Below, piece by piece: positions 53,781-63,555 of a DNA stretch of 64,000 nt. Numbering within the stretch: position 1 is the stretch's first letter; every line of letters begins with the position of its first letter. The stretch spans positions 62,001 through 126,000 of the forward strand of contig NZ_QHLJ01000005.1 of the NCBI RefSeq assembly GCF_006864365.1, written 5' to 3'. A program made the translations under genes and the position numbers. The stretch comes from Campylobacter sp. MIT 99-7217. GTDB lineage: Bacteria; Campylobacterota; Campylobacteria; Campylobacterales; Campylobacteraceae. The notes beneath the pieces were generated by a model. It worked only from the letters and a program-made list of their open reading frames with translations. It was not told where the DNA came from and did no database searches.

Positions 53781-54899
53781 ATGAAAAGGGCTTTTGATTT
53801 TTGCTTACGATTTTTACTCTTTCTTAATCTTTTTTATTTTTCCCATGCGGATCAAACGCATGTAAATTCTAATTTATCTTCTCAACAAGATATTTTTGAA
53901 CTTTCTTTGATCATGACAGGAGATGCCTTGCTCCATAGTCGTGTTTATAAGGACGCAAAAATATCAAAAGATGGTCGAGTAAGTTATGACTTTTCTCCTA
54001 TGTTAAGGTTTTTAAAGCCTTTGATTAAAGAGCATGATCTGGCTTTTTATAATCAAGAAAGCGTTTTAGGGGGCAAGGAGCTTGGACTTAGTACTTATCC
54101 AAATTTTAATTCCCCACAAGAATTTGGTTTAAATATGCTTGAACTTGGTTTTAATCTTGTATCTTTAGCCAATAATCATAGTTTTGATCGCAAAGAAGAG
54201 GCTTTGTTGAGTTCTTTACGATTTTGGCAAAAAACAAATGCTGTTTTTGCTGGAGTAAATAAAAATTTAAGAGAAAGTAGGAAAAATAAAATTTATACTA
54301 AAAATGGTATAAAATATGCTTTTTTGGCTTATACTTATGGTTTAAATTCTTATGAACTTCCCAAAGAGCAAGCTTTTTTGATCAATATTTATAGTAAGGA
54401 AAGATTAAAACAAGATATACAAGCATTGCGATCCGAGGTTGATTTACTCATCGTTTCTATGCATTGGGGAAAAGAATATGTTTTTACTCCAACAAAAGAG
54501 CAAAAGGATCTTGCTTTCTTTTTGGCAGAGCAAGGAGTTGACATTGTTATAGGGACACACCCTCATGTCTTACAGCCTATTGAGATGATAAATGATACTT
54601 TGGTGGTGTATTCTTTAGGAAATTTTCTTTCTTCTCAAATCGGCTTAGAGCGAAGAATAGGTGCTTTAGTAAGTTTAAAGATTACGAAAAAACCACAAGA
54701 AAAAATTAAAATGAGCGATCTTAAAGCCGAACTTACTTATGTGCATTATGATGAAGATGGAGATAAATTTACAAATTTTATAGTGTATCCTTTTTCTTTG
54801 CTTAATGAAGAAATTTTGCCTCATCATCAAGAGATCAAAGATCAGTATTTACGCATTCTTTTTAAGGATTTTCAAGAAGAAAAAAGTGGTTTGGAATAA
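53781..54899 (+). CDS. CapA-family (PGA-synthesis type) exported phosphoesterase-like protein
   Basis: The 372-residue protein has a signal peptide (about 1-22) and the CapA/PgsA metallophosphatase-like fold: TGDALLH, YNQES, SLANNHS, MHWGKEY and GTHPHVLQPI, which hold the metal-site residues. CapA proteins take part in anchoring or making poly-gamma-glutamate in Bacillus, but many Gram-negative members have no capsule and an unknown job. I chose the ATG at 53781; a TTG at 53769 is also in frame. There is no good Shine-Dalgarno, and a terminator sits directly upstream. Confidence 0.82.
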   Translation: MKRAFDFCLRFLLFLNLFYFSHADQTHVNSNLSSQQDIFELSLIMTGDALLHSRVYKDAKISKDGRVSYDFSPMLRFLKPLIKEHDLAFYNQESVLGGKELGLSTYPNFNSPQEFGLNMLELGFNLVSLANNHSFDRKEEALLSSLRFWQKTNAVFAGVNKNLRESRKNKIYTKNGIKYAFLAYTYGLNSYELPKEQAFLINIYSKERLKQDIQALRSEVDLLIVSMHWGKEYVFTPTKEQKDLAFFLAEQGVDIVIGTHPHVLQPIEMINDTLVVYSLGNFLSSQIGLERRIGALVSLKITKKPQEKIKMSDLKAELTYVHYDEDGDKFTNFIVYPFSLLNEEILPHHQEIKDQYLRILFKDFQEEKSGLE

Positions 54900-54911
54900 T
54901 TTTTCCAAACC
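54888..54911 (-). terminator. Terminator between CapA-like gene and outer-membrane protein 2
   Basis: GGTTTGGAA pairs with TTCCAAACC with a 6-base loop. On the minus strand a T6 run follows, so it mainly serves the gene at 54918. Confidence 0.7.
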
Positions 54912-54917
54912 AAAAAT

Positions 54918-55520
54918 TCAAAAGCTATAAGTATAGCGAAGTCCTACAGCATAAGGTGTTTGGATTTTTTCATCGCTGTATGGCGATATTTGCGTGCTAT
55001 CATCTGGCTTTCCAAGTTTAACTCCTGTTAGACCAAATCTTGAGAAGAGCTCAACACCATGTTTTTGTGCATAGTTTAGTCTTAAACCAAAATTAATCCC
55101 CAAATCAAGCCCCTGTCCATCAGGTCCATCAATACGCTTTAATTTTTCCTCATTCATCGCATAATCAAGACTTAAACCGCCAAAAACTCCATATTCAAGA
55201 TCATTACTTTGTAAAAAATTATAAAGTGCATCTACATTTAATCCAAGATCAAATCTTTGAATTTGCGAGTTATTGCTACCCTTTGTGTATTTTGTTCCTG
55301 TATCAAGATTAAGATAATATCTTGCACCAAATTCTTCAGTAAAAAACTGCTTATAACCACCAACAAGACCAAATCTATAGGCATTAAATCCGCTTGTATC
55401 CCCTGCTTTTATAGAGCCATAGGCTGTATTTGCACCGATAAAAAAGCCTGCTTCTTCAGCAAAAGCTGTGCAACTAAGTAAGCTTGAAGCCAAGATCACG
55501 CTACTAGCTATTTTTTTCAT
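54918..55520 (-). CDS. Outer-membrane beta-barrel protein 2 (paralogue of 53191)
   Basis: The 200-residue protein has a Sec signal ending TAFAEE and an outer-membrane barrel ending in RYTYSF. It shares GYKQFFTEEFGARYYLNL, LNVDALYNF and EYGVFGGLSLDYA with outer-membrane protein 1. I chose the ATG at 55520 because AAAGGA lies upstream; the frame continues to an ATG at 55550, but that overlaps the -10 box. The two paralogues point toward each other around the CapA-like gene. Confidence 0.8.
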   Translation of the reverse strand: MKKIASSVILASSLLSCTAFAEEAGFFIGANTAYGSIKAGDTSGFNAYRFGLVGGYKQFFTEEFGARYYLNLDTGTKYTKGSNNSQIQRFDLGLNVDALYNFLQSNDLEYGVFGGLSLDYAMNEEKLKRIDGPDGQGLDLGINFGLRLNYAQKHGVELFSRFGLTGVKLGKPDDSTQISPYSDEKIQTPYAVGLRYTYSF

Positions 55521-55548
55521 CATATTCCTTTCATTAAGATTTTTATCC

Positions 55549-55554
55549 ATTATA
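55549..55554 (-). promoter_or_regulatory. -10 box for outer-membrane protein 2
   Basis: TATAAT on the minus strand within AGATATAATGGAT, 29 bases ahead of the ATG. Confidence 0.55.
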
Positions 55555-55606
55555 TCTATTTTTTGCGAATACTCAGTAAGTTTTGATCAATTTGTTGTAG
55601 TGTTTT

Positions 55607-56101
55607 TTAGTTAAAACCAAGCTTTTTTAGTTTTGGTGGTATAGTGGCTAAACAATACGCCTGAGTTGGATTTTTGGTAAAAAAATGTTGATGATATTCT
55701 TCAGCCTTTGTGTAAAGAGGAAGTTTTGCTACCTGAGTAAGGATTGGTTGAGGAAATTTGATTTGGATATTTTGGATAAAATTTAATATCAAATCTCTAT
55801 CTTGCACATTTTCAAAAAAGATAGCAGATCGGTATTGAACCCCTACATCAGCACCCTGTCTATCAAGGCTAGTTGGATCATGAATTTTAAAAAAAATATC
55901 TAAAATTTCTTCAAGTTTGATGATATGTTCATCATAGTTTATGCGAACCACCTCGATACTTCCATCACCCATGCAAACGCTTTGATAGGTGGGATTTGGT
56001 GTATTTCCTACATAGCCTACCTCAGTAACAAGCCCTAAAACACGCTCAAAAACAGCTTCTATACACCAAAAACAGCCACCACCAAGAAAAATTTGTTTCA
56101 A
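55607..56101 (-). CDS. msrA: Peptide methionine sulfoxide reductase A
   Basis: MsrA repairs oxidised methionine (S-form). The 164-residue protein has the active-site GGGCFWC with catalytic Cys10, the [15 protein letters not shown] block and YHQHFF. I chose TTG at 56101 because AAGGG lies 6 bases upstream and the protein then starts at the usual place; an ATG at 56122 inside ppa is an alternative. It follows ppa with a 1-base gap. Confidence 0.92.
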   Translation of the reverse strand: MKQIFLGGGCFWCIEAVFERVLGLVTEVGYVGNTPNPTYQSVCMGDGSIEVVRINYDEHIIKLEEILDIFFKIHDPTSLDRQGADVGVQYRSAIFFENVQDRDLILNFIQNIQIKFPQPILTQVAKLPLYTKAEEYHQHFFTKNPTQAYCLATIPPKLKKLGFN

Positions 56102-56102
56102 A

Positions 56103-56624
56103 TTATCCCTTAAAATTAGCAACCGCTTTTTGTAAAATCTCTTCAGCAGCCTTAATATCTTTGAAATCTTGCACCTTAACCCATTTATTTGGCTCTAGGA
56201 TTTTATAAGTTTCAAAGAAATTTTTGATTTTATTCAGTGTAGCTTGTGGTAAATCGGTGTAAGACTTGATATTGTCATATCTTGGATCAACCTTACTTGT
56301 AGGCACGGCTAAAAGTTTTTCGTCCATTCCGCTTTCATCTTCCATGATCAAAACGCCGATCAAACGGCATGGAATCACTGCTCCTGCTTGGATAGGATAT
56401 TCATTTAAAACCAAAATATCCACAGGATCGCCATCATCAGCCAAAGTGTTTGCGATGAAGCCATAATTTGCCGGATAAAACATCGCACTAGCCATAACGC
56501 GATCCACCATGATAGCACCACTTTCTTTATCAAGCTCATATTTTATACTCGAGCCATAAGGGATTTCGATCACTGCGTTGATTTTGTTTGGGATTTCTCC
56601 TATTTTGATTTTGCTTAAATTCAT
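56103..56624 (-). CDS. ppa: Inorganic pyrophosphatase
   Basis: The 173-residue soluble family I pyrophosphatase hydrolyses PPi to drive biosynthesis. The metal-binding signature [11 protein letters not shown] is near residue 65, with [17 protein letters not shown] at the front and DPRYDNI later. It follows adk by 3 bases and shares an operon aspS-adk-ppa-msrA. Confidence 0.96.
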   Translation of the reverse strand: MNLSKIKIGEIPNKINAVIEIPYGSSIKYELDKESGAIMVDRVMASAMFYPANYGFIANTLADDGDPVDILVLNEYPIQAGAVIPCRLIGVLIMEDESGMDEKLLAVPTSKVDPRYDNIKSYTDLPQATLNKIKNFFETYKILEPNKWVKVQDFKDIKAAEEILQKAVANFKG

Positions 56625-56627
56625 TTT

Positions 56628-57206
56628 TTATCCTTTCGATTTGATTTTGTTGATTAAAGCCCTCATGTCCATGACGATTTCTTCTATACTTCTTTCGCCA
56701 TTGATGACAAAATGCAAATTCTTGCTCTCATAAAATTTAATGATAGCTTCTAAAGGCTCAAGATAGACCCCCATTCTGTTATTAAAAACCTCTTCATTAT
56801 CATCAGCCCCGCGGTTTCGTCCTAAAACCCTGTCTCTAGCCACTTGCTCGCTTACTTTAACCTCAATCACGCCCTTTAAGCAAACCTCATTTTGCTCGCT
56901 TAAAACCTTATCAAAGGCTTGCATTTGCTCAACGCTTCTTGGATAGCCATCGATGATAATATTTTGTGTGGGAGCGTTTTTAATCGCCGTTACTATGGTA
57001 TCTACGACGACATTTAAAGGCACTAAATTTCCCTTTGAGATGAAGCTATCGATAAGCTTTCCAAGTTCGGTTTTGCGTGCTACTTCTTCTCTTAACAAAT
57101 CGCCGGTAGAATAATGCGTAACGCTATCATCTTCCTTTGCGATAATGCTTGCGTCGGTAGTCTTGCCACTTCCAGGCGCTCCTATAATCAAAAACAAATC
57201 TTTCAT
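56628..57206 (-). CDS. adk: Adenylate kinase
   Basis: Adk interconverts ATP, ADP and AMP. The 192-residue protein has Walker A GAPGSGKT (9-16), [18 protein letters not shown] and the [17 protein letters not shown] lid region. It is a short-lid form without the zinc finger, as in Campylobacter. The ATG overlaps the aspS stop (ATGA). Confidence 0.95.
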   Translation of the reverse strand: MKDLFLIIGAPGSGKTTDASIIAKEDDSVTHYSTGDLLREEVARKTELGKLIDSFISKGNLVPLNVVVDTIVTAIKNAPTQNIIIDGYPRSVEQMQAFDKVLSEQNEVCLKGVIEVKVSEQVARDRVLGRNRGADDNEEVFNNRMGVYLEPLEAIIKFYESKNLHFVINGERSIEEIVMDMRALINKIKSKG

Positions 57207-58954
57207 TTTACTTTCTCCCTTAATTTTAATCCAAGCTCCCTCATCGCTTCGCTACTTGGCGCACTTGGTGCTTGCGTCATCAAGCACTGTGCTCTTTGTG
57301 TCTTTGGAAAGGCGATAACATCTCTTATGCTACTTGATTTAGTAACCAGCATGATAAGCCTATCAAGTCCTATGGCAATGCCTCCGTGAGGTGGTGCTCC
57401 AAAGCTTAGAGCATCAAGCAAGAAGCCAAATTTTTCTCTTTGTGCGACTTCGTCGATATTAAGAAGTCTAAAGACTTTTTGTTGAATCTCATCTTTGTGA
57501 ATTCTTATACTCCCACCACCAAGTTCTATACCGTTAAGCACGACATCATAAGCTATAGAGCTGATTTCTTCTAGGTCGCTTTCATCGATATTTTTAGGCA
57601 TGGTAAAAGGATGGTGCATAGCAGAAAAACTGCCATCATCATTTCTTTCAAACATAGGAAAATCAACAACCCAAAGAAATTCTAAAGCCTCTTCATCGAT
57701 GATTTGAAGCTCTTGTGCTAGGAAAATCCTAAATCTTCCCATATAATCAAGCACGGTTTTCTTAACCCCAGCCCCAAAAAACACAACATCACCAAGCTCA
57801 AGCGAACATCTTTGACTAAGTTCTTTTAGATCTTCTTCGCTAAAGAATTTACAAAGCGGTCCTTTAAGCCCATCTTCTTTAACCTGTATGAAAGCAAGCC
57901 CTGCAGCACCAAATTTACGCACAAATTCTTCAAATCTTTGCATTTGTCTTTTTGAAAAAATGGTATCGCCTTTTGGCACGCGAATAGCCTTAATGCGGTT
58001 TTTACGAGTATCTTTAGCAATGTTTGCAAAAATTTCATTATTTGAGCGTGCAAAAATATCTATAACATCGACAAATTTAAGATCAAATCTTAAATCAGGC
58101 TTATCAGAGCCGTAATTTTCCATAGCTTCCTTATAAGTCATTTGACGAAATGGGGTTTGAATTTCTTTTCCGCAGGCTTTGAAAATATCTTTTAAAAAGG
58201 TCTCGGCAACTTTCATCACATCTTTTTGCTCGCAAAAGCTCATTTCAACATCAATTTGCGTAAATTCAGGTTGACGATCCGCCCTTAAATCCTCATCTCT
58301 AAAGCATTTTGCGATTTGAAAATACCTGTCAAATCCCGCACACATTAAAAGCTGTTTAAAAAGCTGTGGGCTTTGTGGTAGAGCGTAAAACTCACCTTGA
58401 TGCACACGAGATGGCACTAAATAATCCCTAGCACCCTCAGGAGTAGCCTTTGTTAAAATAGGTGTTTCAACCTCTAAAAATCCCATATTTGCAAGCGAAT
58501 TTCTAGCTGCTATACAAGCCTTTGAACGCAGAGCAAAATTATCATAAAGCTTGTTTGAGCGAAGATCTAAAAAGCGGTATTTAAGCCTTAGTTCTTCATT
58601 AACACTTTCATCATTGATACCAAAAGGCACGACAGCACTTTCATTTTCGATGATCAAAGTATGCACGACAACTTCAATTTCGCCTGTTTTAAGCTTAGGA
58701 TTTACTAGTCCCTCGCCTCTTGGACGAATTTTACCCTTGGCTATCAAAACAAATTCATTACGAACTAAGGAGGCTACTTCATGAGCTTTTGTACTATCTT
58801 TTGGATCGCAAACTAGTTGTATCAGCCCACTTCTGTCCCTTAAATCAATAAAAATCACGCCACCATGATCGCGGTAAGAGTTTGCCCAACCGCAAAGCGT
58901 TACCTCTTCGCCTACATTTTTGAGGCTTAAATCTGTGTTATAATGTGTTCTCAA
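57203..58954 (-). CDS. aspS: Aspartyl-tRNA synthetase
   Basis: This 583-residue bacterial-type class II synthetase has the anticodon-binding OB domain (to about 110), motif 2 ([16 protein letters not shown]), the bacterial insertion domain and motif 3 (GIAIGLDRL). In this bacterial group the enzyme is often non-discriminating and also charges tRNA-Asn for the GatCAB route; that cannot be read directly here. The start is TTG at 58954 with AAAGGGAT 8 bases upstream. Confidence 0.96.
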   Translation of the reverse strand: MRTHYNTDLSLKNVGEEVTLCGWANSYRDHGGVIFIDLRDRSGLIQLVCDPKDSTKAHEVASLVRNEFVLIAKGKIRPRGEGLVNPKLKTGEIEVVVHTLIIENESAVVPFGINDESVNEELRLKYRFLDLRSNKLYDNFALRSKACIAARNSLANMGFLEVETPILTKATPEGARDYLVPSRVHQGEFYALPQSPQLFKQLLMCAGFDRYFQIAKCFRDEDLRADRQPEFTQIDVEMSFCEQKDVMKVAETFLKDIFKACGKEIQTPFRQMTYKEAMENYGSDKPDLRFDLKFVDVIDIFARSNNEIFANIAKDTRKNRIKAIRVPKGDTIFSKRQMQRFEEFVRKFGAAGLAFIQVKEDGLKGPLCKFFSEEDLKELSQRCSLELGDVVFFGAGVKKTVLDYMGRFRIFLAQELQIIDEEALEFLWVVDFPMFERNDDGSFSAMHHPFTMPKNIDESDLEEISSIAYDVVLNGIELGGGSIRIHKDEIQQKVFRLLNIDEVAQREKFGFLLDALSFGAPPHGGIAIGLDRLIMLVTKSSSIRDVIAFPKTQRAQCLMTQAPSAPSSEAMRELGLKLREKVK

Positions 58955-58983
58955 ATTCTATCCCTTTGAAAAAATTAAGGGAA

Positions 58984-58989
58984 ATTATA
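58984..58989 (-). promoter_or_regulatory. -10 box for the aspS operon
   Basis: TATAAT on the minus strand, 30 bases ahead of the aspS TTG start. Confidence 0.5.
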
Positions 58990-59020
58990 ATATTTTTTTC
59001 CTTTTGCTTTGCTAATAATT

Positions 59021-59029
59021 TGATATAAT
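59021..59029 (+). promoter_or_regulatory. Extended -10 directly before nadK
   Basis: TGA-TATAAT ends 6 bases before the nadK ATG, so transcription should begin at about the start codon. Confidence 0.55.
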
Positions 59030-59035
59030 TTTTTT

Positions 59036-59896
59036 ATGAAAACACCGCTTAATTATAAAAACATTAAAAAAATAGGGCTTGTTTCAAGACAAAATTCAAA
59101 TTTAGATGAAGAAATTTTGTTTTTAAAAGATATTTTTGAGCAAAAAAATATAGAATTATTGCTTGAAAAAACAAGCTCAAAAACGATAAATTTAGCCAAA
59201 TTTGAGCTTGAGGAACTTTTTGTACAAAGTGATTTTGTGATTTCTTTGGGAGGAGATGGCACTTTGATTTCACTTTGTAGAAAAGCTTGTGAGTATAATA
59301 AGGCTTTGCTTGGTATAAATGCTGGAAATTTAGGCTTTTTAACAGATTTTAAAACAAGTGAAGCAAGAGCTTTTTTTGATGATTTTTTTGAGGGTAAATT
59401 TAGGATAGAAAAGCCTTTTTTACTCGAGGTTAATTTTATTTTAAAAGATGGACAAAGCTTGAGTAAAACAGCCTTTAACGATGTTGTTTTTTTTAGAAAT
59501 TCGCAAAAATCCATGGCTCATATCGAGGTTCTTAGAAACTCAAGCGTGTTTAACGAATATTCAGGAGATGGCCTTGTAATAGCCTCGCCTGCTGGCTCAA
59601 CAGCTTATAATCTTAGTGCAAATGGACCTATTGTTTATACCTTGGCTGAGGTTTTTATACTCACGCCTGTTTGTTCGCACTCGCTTACTCAGCGTCCTGT
59701 GGTACTGCCACGCGGTTTTGAGCTTGAAGTAAGGACTAAGGATTGTCTTATTTGCATTGATGGGCAGGAAAATTTCAAAAGTGGCGATTTTGAGAGTATT
59801 AAAATCAAATTAAGCGATAAAAGCGTAAGTCTCATACATCCTCAAAATAGGGATTATTTTCAAATTTTAAAAGAAAAATTGCACTGGGGAAAATGA
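59036..59896 (+). CDS. nadK: NAD kinase
   Basis: NadK phosphorylates NAD to NADP. The 286-residue protein has the GGDGT motif (72-76), [11 protein letters not shown] near 95 and the conserved [24 protein letters not shown] block. There is no Shine-Dalgarno and the -10 box is 6 bases upstream, so the mRNA appears leaderless. recN overlaps its stop by 4 bases. Confidence 0.95.
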   Translation: MKTPLNYKNIKKIGLVSRQNSNLDEEILFLKDIFEQKNIELLLEKTSSKTINLAKFELEELFVQSDFVISLGGDGTLISLCRKACEYNKALLGINAGNLGFLTDFKTSEARAFFDDFFEGKFRIEKPFLLEVNFILKDGQSLSKTAFNDVVFFRNSQKSMAHIEVLRNSSVFNEYSGDGLVIASPAGSTAYNLSANGPIVYTLAEVFILTPVCSHSLTQRPVVLPRGFELEVRTKDCLICIDGQENFKSGDFESIKIKLSDKSVSLIHPQNRDYFQILKEKLHWGK

Positions 59897-61419
59897 TGAT
59901 ACGAACGATTTTTATAAGAGAAAATGTGAGTTTTAAAAAGGCTGAGCTTGAGCTTGAAAAGGGACTTGTTGTTTTTACAGGGCTTAGCGGAGCTGGCAAA
60001 TCGGTGCTTTTTAAAGGAATTTTAAGTGCTTTTGGACTTTGTGATAGTGAGGCTAAATTTGTAGAGCTTGTGCTTGATGATAAGCTTGATATGCAAGAAT
60101 TTGGCATAGAAGAAGATGATGAAAATGTTTTTAAGATGCTTAAAGAAAAAAGTGCGAAGTATTTTATCAACAACCAAAATATAAATAAAAAAAGCTTACA
60201 AACGCTTTCAAAAAGCTTTGTTAAATACCTTTCAGCTAAGGAAAATAATGAATTTTCCAATGAGAGATTTTTAAATTTGCTTGATAGTTTGGAAGCAAAG
60301 AAAGATAAAAATTTCTTAGACTTTAAGCTTGAGTTTGAAAAGCTTTTTAAAGACTTTAAAGAGTGTGAAAATGAGCTTTTAAAGCTCAAAGAAGAAGAAA
60401 GAAAAATTGAGGAGCTAAAAGAGCTTGCTACTATGCAAATAGAAAAAATCAGCTCTATAAATCCAAAAGTAGGCGAATACGAAGAGCTAATGAGCCTTAA
60501 AAAAAAGCTTTCCAAAAAAGACAAGATAGAAGAAGCTTGGGCTAGGGCTGGAGCTATTTTTGAGCTTGAAAAAGCTGTGATTGATGCGCTAAATTTAAGC
60601 GAAGTGGATAGCACTTTTTTTGAAGAAGCGTTAAATGAGCTTAGGGTAGTGGCTGAAAAGCAAAGCTTTGATGAGCTTGATTTTGACATAGAAGCTGTGC
60701 TTGATAGGATAGAAAAGCTTTCTTTTATCATAAACCGCTATGAAAGCGTGGAAAATGCTTTGCAAATTTTAGACGAAAAGAAAAAAGAGCTTGAGCATTA
60801 TGAAAATTTAAGTTTTGAAAAAAAAGAGCTTGAGAAAAATTTTACTAAATTTAAAGAAAAACTCGAAGAAATGGCTACAAAGCTTAGTCAAAAAAGAAAG
60901 GCAAATTTAAGCGAGCTTGAGAGCTTGCTTAGCTCTTATCTTAAAAATCTTTATATGAAAGATGTCAATTTAAGCCTTTCAAAGCTTGATGAAATCACAA
61001 ATTTAGGGCAAGATGAGCTTGTTTTAAATATCAATGAAGCAAGCCTTAAAAAACTTAGCTCAGGCGAGCTAAATCGCTTAAGACTTGCTTTTATCGCCAC
61101 TGAATGCTTTATTTTAAACGAGGGCAAGGGGATTATTTTTCTTGATGAAATTGATGCGAATTTAAGCGGAAAAGAAGCAATGAGCATAGCCAAGGTTTTA
61201 AACGAGCTTGCTAAATTTTATCAAATCTTTGCCATTTCGCACCTACCACAACTTTCATCTCAGGCTAAAAATCACTTTTTGGTCGAAAAGATAAATGGCG
61301 AAAGTAGGGTTAGAAGGCTTGAAAAAGACGAACGCATAAAAGAGCTTGCAAGAATGATCAGCGGAGAACAGATCAGTGATGAAGCTGTCGAGTTTGCAAA
61401 AACTTTACTTGAGTATTAA
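59893..61419 (+). CDS. recN: DNA repair protein RecN
   Basis: RecN is an SMC-like ATPase that holds broken DNA ends during recombinational repair. The 508-residue protein has Walker A GLSGAGKS (30-37), a long central coiled coil (about 130-340), the ABC signature LSSGELNRL near 390 and Walker [14 protein letters not shown] near 415. It is somewhat shorter than E. coli RecN (553). The start ATG lies in ATGATG overlapping the nadK stop; either ATG would serve. Confidence 0.94.
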   Translation: MMIRTIFIRENVSFKKAELELEKGLVVFTGLSGAGKSVLFKGILSAFGLCDSEAKFVELVLDDKLDMQEFGIEEDDENVFKMLKEKSAKYFINNQNINKKSLQTLSKSFVKYLSAKENNEFSNERFLNLLDSLEAKKDKNFLDFKLEFEKLFKDFKECENELLKLKEEERKIEELKELATMQIEKISSINPKVGEYEELMSLKKKLSKKDKIEEAWARAGAIFELEKAVIDALNLSEVDSTFFEEALNELRVVAEKQSFDELDFDIEAVLDRIEKLSFIINRYESVENALQILDEKKKELEHYENLSFEKKELEKNFTKFKEKLEEMATKLSQKRKANLSELESLLSSYLKNLYMKDVNLSLSKLDEITNLGQDELVLNINEASLKKLSSGELNRLRLAFIATECFILNEGKGIIFLDEIDANLSGKEAMSIAKVLNELAKFYQIFAISHLPQLSSQAKNHFLVEKINGESRVRRLEKDERIKELARMISGEQISDEAVEFAKTLLEY

Positions 61420-61488
61420 GCAAAATAAAACTTAAGTTATGATATAATTTCAACTTTGAAATTTACAGAAATAGAGAGTTTATTTACA

Positions 61489-62736
61489 ATGAAAGAAAAG
61501 ATTTTAGTCGTTGATGATAATAAAATGCTATGCAAATTGCTTGCAAAAAAAATTTCAAATTCTTTAAAACTTGAGGTTGAGATCGCTTTTTCTTTCGAGG
61601 AGGCTAAGACTTTGATTGAAGAAGAGCATTTTTTTATGTGTTTTGTTGATCTTTGTTTGCCTGATGCGCCTCATGGGGAAATTGTTGATTTTGTATTAGG
61701 AAAGTCTTTGCCTAGCGTAGTTTTAACAGCTATGAATGATGAAAAAATAAGACAAAATTTTGTCAGCAAGGATATTTTAGATTATATCTTTAAGGAAAGT
61801 GATACTTGTATTGATGAGATTATCGCTGTAGCTGAAAATTTGATCACCTTTCAAAAAAGAAAGGTGATCTTAGCCATGAGCAAGCTTCCTGAAAGAAATG
61901 AAGTGAAAAGAAATTTAAGTCTAAGACTTTTTAATGTTTTAGTAGCAGCTCATGGAGAAGAAGCTTTAAATTATCTTGAAGATAATGTTGATACAGGCTT
62001 GATTATATGTGATGCAAATATGCCTGTAGTTGATGGGATAGGTGTTTTAGAAGCTGTGCGTTCAAAATATGCCAAAACTGAAATAGGCGTCATACTTTTA
62101 GGAGAAAAAAATGATGCCCAGGAGAGCAAGGCTTTGAGAATTGGGGCAAATGATTTTATCATCAAGCCTTTTAGTAAAGAACTTTTTAATGCAAGATTAA
62201 ATAAGGTTTTAAAGGATATGAAAGACTTGCAATTAATCAGCTCTTTAACAGATCTTGATTCGCTTAGCGGGCTTAAAAATTCTAATGCATTGATGTCTGA
62301 GTTAAAGGATTATTTGCGTGAAATTCAAGATAGAGATGAAGAATTTGCTCTTGCTTTCTTAGATATTGATAACTTAGGAAGCATTAATGAAGAATACGGC
62401 TTTGATGTTGGAAACGAACTCATTAAAACAAGTGCGAAAATTATCACTAATAATATCAAAGGCAAAGATCTTGCAGGACATTTTGATTCGACTAAAATTT
62501 GTATTTTATTAAAAAATATTAGCAATGAAAAAGCCTTAAAGATTTTTTCTCTTATTCGTGTTGAAATCAAACAAAATAGTATATTAGTAGCACTTGATGA
62601 GCTTTTTTATACGGCAAGTATAGGTGTTTGTTTTGGCAAAAGCAAAGATGATATTAATGTTTTGATGAAAAAGGCTGATGATGCTTTAAAATTAGCGAAG
62701 AACAACGGAAAAGATAGGGTTGAGGTATGCTTTTAG
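61489..62736 (+). CDS. cbrR: Response regulator CbrR (two receiver domains plus degenerate GGDEF)
   Basis: CbrR is a Campylobacter response regulator reported to affect bile-salt resistance and chicken colonisation. The 415-residue protein has receiver 1 with phospho-acceptor Asp54 (CFVDLCLPD). Receiver 2 has an acceptor Asp in IICDANMPVVDG near 180 and Lys in FIIKPF. A C-terminal diguanylate-cyclase-like domain follows from about 260. In that domain the GGDEF signature reads GHFDS, so c-di-GMP synthesis is doubtful. I chose the ATG at 61489; an upstream TTG frame extension lacks a ribosome site. tatD overlaps the end by 10 bases. Confidence 0.9.
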   Translation: MKEKILVVDDNKMLCKLLAKKISNSLKLEVEIAFSFEEAKTLIEEEHFFMCFVDLCLPDAPHGEIVDFVLGKSLPSVVLTAMNDEKIRQNFVSKDILDYIFKESDTCIDEIIAVAENLITFQKRKVILAMSKLPERNEVKRNLSLRLFNVLVAAHGEEALNYLEDNVDTGLIICDANMPVVDGIGVLEAVRSKYAKTEIGVILLGEKNDAQESKALRIGANDFIIKPFSKELFNARLNKVLKDMKDLQLISSLTDLDSLSGLKNSNALMSELKDYLREIQDRDEEFALAFLDIDNLGSINEEYGFDVGNELIKTSAKIITNNIKGKDLAGHFDSTKICILLKNISNEKALKIFSLIRVEIKQNSILVALDELFYTASIGVCFGKSKDDINVLMKKADDALKLAKNNGKDRVEVCF

Positions 62737-63551
62737 ATCTTGATTTTAAAGATGAAGCTAAGATCATAGACACTCATTGTCATTTAGATGATGAGAGCTT
62801 TTGTGGGGATTTAAATGTTATCCTAGAGCATTCTTTCAAAAATAATATCAGCAAGATCATAATCCCAGCTGCTAATACGGCTGATTTGCCAAAAGCTCTT
62901 GAAATTTGTGAAAGATATGAAAATATCTATTTTGCAGTAGGCACACACCCTTGCGTGCTTGAAAGCTTTGATGAAGCACTTTTAAGAAAACTTATTGTGC
63001 ATGAAAAGTGCGTGGCTGTGGGGGAGTGCGGGCTTGATTATTTTCGTTTAGAAAATGAAAATAAAGAGCAGATAAAGCAAAGGCAAAAAGAGCTTTTTAA
63101 ATTCCAACTTGAGCTTGCAAGGGAGTTTGAAAAGCCCGTGATTATCCACGCACGCGAGGCAAATGCGGATATTTTTGAAATCTTAAATGAATTTATCAAA
63201 AAAACAGGTTCATCTTATAGACAGGGTAGTGGATTTGGCGTTTTGCATTGTTTTAATGCAAGCGAACTTTTGCTAGGTTTAAAGGAACATTTTTATTTTG
63301 GAATCGGTGGAGTTTTGACCTTTAAAAATGCTAAAAATTTAGTCCAAATTCTGCCAAAAATTCCAAAAGATAAGCTTTTGATTGAAACTGATGCCCCTTA
63401 TCTTAGTCCTGAGCCTTTTAGAGGTAAAAGAAATGAGCCTCTTTTAACAAATTTTGTAGCTCAAAAGATGGCTGAGCTTTTATCCTTGTCTAAAGATGAG
63501 GTCATAGAGCTTTGCACTCAAAATGCGAATGAATTATTTTTTAAGGATTGA
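62727..63551 (+). CDS. tatD: TatD-family metal-dependent DNase
   Basis: The 274-residue TIM-barrel hydrolase has the metal-binding DTHCHLD (15-21), AVGTHPCV, GECGLDYF, IIHAREAN and ETDAPYLSPEP motifs, all complete. TatD enzymes are nucleases with 3'-5' activity on DNA. GAGG lies before the ATG inside cbrR. The transglycosylase gene follows after 4 bases. Confidence 0.94.
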   Translation: MLLDLDFKDEAKIIDTHCHLDDESFCGDLNVILEHSFKNNISKIIIPAANTADLPKALEICERYENIYFAVGTHPCVLESFDEALLRKLIVHEKCVAVGECGLDYFRLENENKEQIKQRQKELFKFQLELAREFEKPVIIHAREANADIFEILNEFIKKTGSSYRQGSGFGVLHCFNASELLLGLKEHFYFGIGGVLTFKNAKNLVQILPKIPKDKLLIETDAPYLSPEPFRGKRNEPLLTNFVAQKMAELLSLSKDEVIELCTQNANELFFKD

Positions 63552-63555
63552 TTTG

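Noticed and set aside
59832..60731. A 299-codon Ser/Phe-rich open frame antisense to nadK-recN
   Set aside because: It is the shadow of the Lys/Glu-rich recN frame; composition (Ser, Leu, Phe runs) is that of an antisense frame, and no ribosome site or family is seen.
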